Shown here: positions 23,256-24,154 of the stretch, piece by piece
How the letters are laid out: every line of letters begins with the position of its first letter
Position numbering within the stretch: the stretch's first letter is position 1
IMG/VR virus record: IMGVR_UViG_3300030098_000083
Span: 1 to 24,154 of that record
DNA from: a virus
Reading direction: 5' to 3' (one strand)
DNA length: 24,154 nucleotides
The notes under the pieces: model-generated
Database searches by the model: none
Told to the model about the DNA's origin: nothing
What the model saw: only the letters and a program-made list of their open reading frames with translations
Program-made: the position numbers and the translations under genes

Positions 23256-23374
23256 GTGTTTTTTTCTTTTTGTTTTTTACCAATTTTATTTTTTTTTATA
23301 CTTTGTCTTGACATTTGATAAAAAGTATAATCCATATTTTTAAAATTGCCATCATATTTTTCAATTTTTTCCAT
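23225..23374 (-). CDS. 49-residue basic protein between terminase and portal
   Basis: It starts at ATG 23374 on a TAATG junction with the terminase stop, and its last 31 nt overlap the portal start. The protein (MEKIEKYDGNFKNMDYTFYQ at the start, then MSRQSIKKNKIGKKQK) is Lys-rich with no membrane segment. It fills nearly all of the otherwise empty 118-nt gap, and its end reaches past the portal start, which would deliver ribosomes to a portal start lacking a ribosome site. That is the main reason to call it. Function unknown. Confidence 0.55.
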   Translation of the reverse strand: MEKIEKYDGNFKNMDYTFYQMSRQSIKKNKIGKKQKEKNTWQKTKQEMK

Positions 23375-24154
23375 TATATTCTTAGTTGTCTTTTCTTTTT
23401 TTCTAACTTTAAGTGCATTTGTACCATTTCGTCAAGCGTTGGTTTTTTATTTAAATCATCTAAAGGGTCTTTTTGTTTTGGTTTAGGTTGTATATTTTTG
23501 TATGCCATAGCTAAATATCTAAAGCTATCTGATGCGTGTGATGCCCAATTATGCAAAGGTGTTCTTTTAAATACTCGTTTTATATCGTCCCAATCTCTTT
23601 GGTAATTTCTTAACGCATTAAGTCCATCTTCGCATTTTTCTTGGTCAAAATAACAATGTTGTAATAATAATCGTACAGCATTTATGCCATCATCAACTTT
23701 ATGGCTTGGCACAATACGAGGGCGTCTACCCATATTTATTAAAGTTTCTGCCCTCGTCCTCCCAGTTCCTAATTCTCGTACTTTGGCATCATGGGGTAAA
23801 TAATCATCGCCATAATAACTATAAGGCAATTCTTCCATCATTTTAACATAATGGTCTAATCCAACTCCACCACTTTCATAATAATCAATAACTCGTATTT
23901 CTCCCATAGTTACTTGGAAAAACCATAATGCACAACTATCCGATATTCCTAAATCCCATGCCACATGAACTGGCAATGCTTCATCATATTCTATTTTTGT
24001 AATACGACCTTCTTGTTCTGCATCAATAATTAAATTACCATAATACGACCCTTTGATAGCCGCAGCCCAACTACATTCAAACTCTTGCATATATTCATCT
24101 TCACCCATTTGTTGTTTTGCTGCTTCTAATTCTTTAGGGTCTACAACTTTTGTT
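23374..24154 (-). CDS. terL: Terminase large subunit, C-terminal part (5' end outside window)
   Basis: About 259 residues are visible. The frame stays open through the window edge, so the Met at 24108 is internal. The visible part is the end of the ATPase domain and the RNase H-like nuclease domain. PVHVAWDLGISDSCALWFF holds the first acidic metal ligand, YLPHDAKVRELGTGRTRAE a second, and NWASHASDSFRYLAM the last. These acidic residues bind two metals and cut concatemeric DNA at the start and end of headful packaging. A basic/acidic helical tail (LDEMVQMHLKLEKKKRQL) likely contacts the portal, encoded next. The Walker motifs lie outside the window. Confidence 0.92.
   Translation of the reverse strand, partial: TKVVDPKELEAAKQQMGEDEYMQEFECSWAAAIKGSYYGNLIIDAEQEGRITKIEYDEALPVHVAWDLGISDSCALWFFQVTMGEIRVIDYYESGGVGLDHYVKMMEELPYSYYGDDYLPHDAKVRELGTGRTRAETLINMGRRPRIVPSHKVDDGINAVRLLLQHCYFDQEKCEDGLNALRNYQRDWDDIKRVFKRTPLHNWASHASDSFRYLAMAYKNIQPKPKQKDPLDDLNKKPTLDEMVQMHLKLEKKKRQLRI

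Noticed and set aside
24058-24108. Met at 24108 as terminase start
   Set aside because: The frame continues open to the window edge (TKVVDPKELEAAKQQ precedes it), and the protein would lack its ATPase domain.

Overview
The window is a 24 kb stretch of a tailed-phage genome, the virion-assembly and lysis half of a podovirus-like phage. Every gene I can support lies on the minus strand, so the phage reads from the high coordinates down. The DNA is AT-rich and codon third positions are mostly A or T. This, together with the P22-like head and tail genes and short neck, suggests a phage of an AT-rich marine Gram-negative bacterium such as SAR11/Pelagibacter. The host is an inference; the phage nature is clear from the sequence.

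Layout in transcription order. Packaging and head (24154 to 18466): C-terminal part of the large terminase, a 49-residue basic protein, P22-type portal, a small conserved-looking protein, acidic scaffold, major capsid protein and a small beta-rich putative decoration protein. A 41-nt segment with two mutually exclusive hairpins (18418-18458) follows. It can hide or expose the ribosome binding site of the next gene. Neck and tail (18412 to 14880): a helix-hairpin-helix-like protein, a gp4-like adaptor, a 42-residue basic protein, an unknown 144-residue protein, a beta-rich tail protein of the P22 gp10 kind and a GNAT-fold-like protein. Internal or ejection proteins (14880 to 9774): a 397-residue protein ending in an S74-type autoprocessing domain, and proteins of 573 and 730 residues. 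Seven successive junctions from 17303 to 11966 are TAATG stop/start overlaps, so this module is probably translated as one coupled chain.

Host recognition (9715 to 5471): a tail-fibre N-terminal protein, an 840-residue receptor-binding fibre with LamG-like, SPRY and three repeated beta modules, and a fibre-associated small protein. Small proteins (5468 to 4550): an XhlA-like coiled-coil plus membrane protein, a basic 59-residue protein and two tandem paralogues. Lysis (4540 to 3020): holin candidate, overlapping i-spanin/o-spanin pair, staphylococcal-nuclease-like protein, SAP/HeH-like small protein and a T4-lysozyme-type endolysin.

End of the operon (3023 to 1): two exported proteins of unknown function. 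Their genes overlap by 56 nt, so one stretch encodes the C-terminal membrane helix of the first and the signal peptide of the second. The second has a long proline/glutamate-rich stalk. Then come an orphan MT-A70 adenine methyltransferase and a truncated membrane/coiled-coil protein. The exported pair is the best candidate for an undescribed system, perhaps an envelope-spanning late function such as lysis control or superinfection exclusion. I see no tRNA, CRISPR array, insertion sequence, integrase or att site. No stretch over 300 bases lacks a gene.
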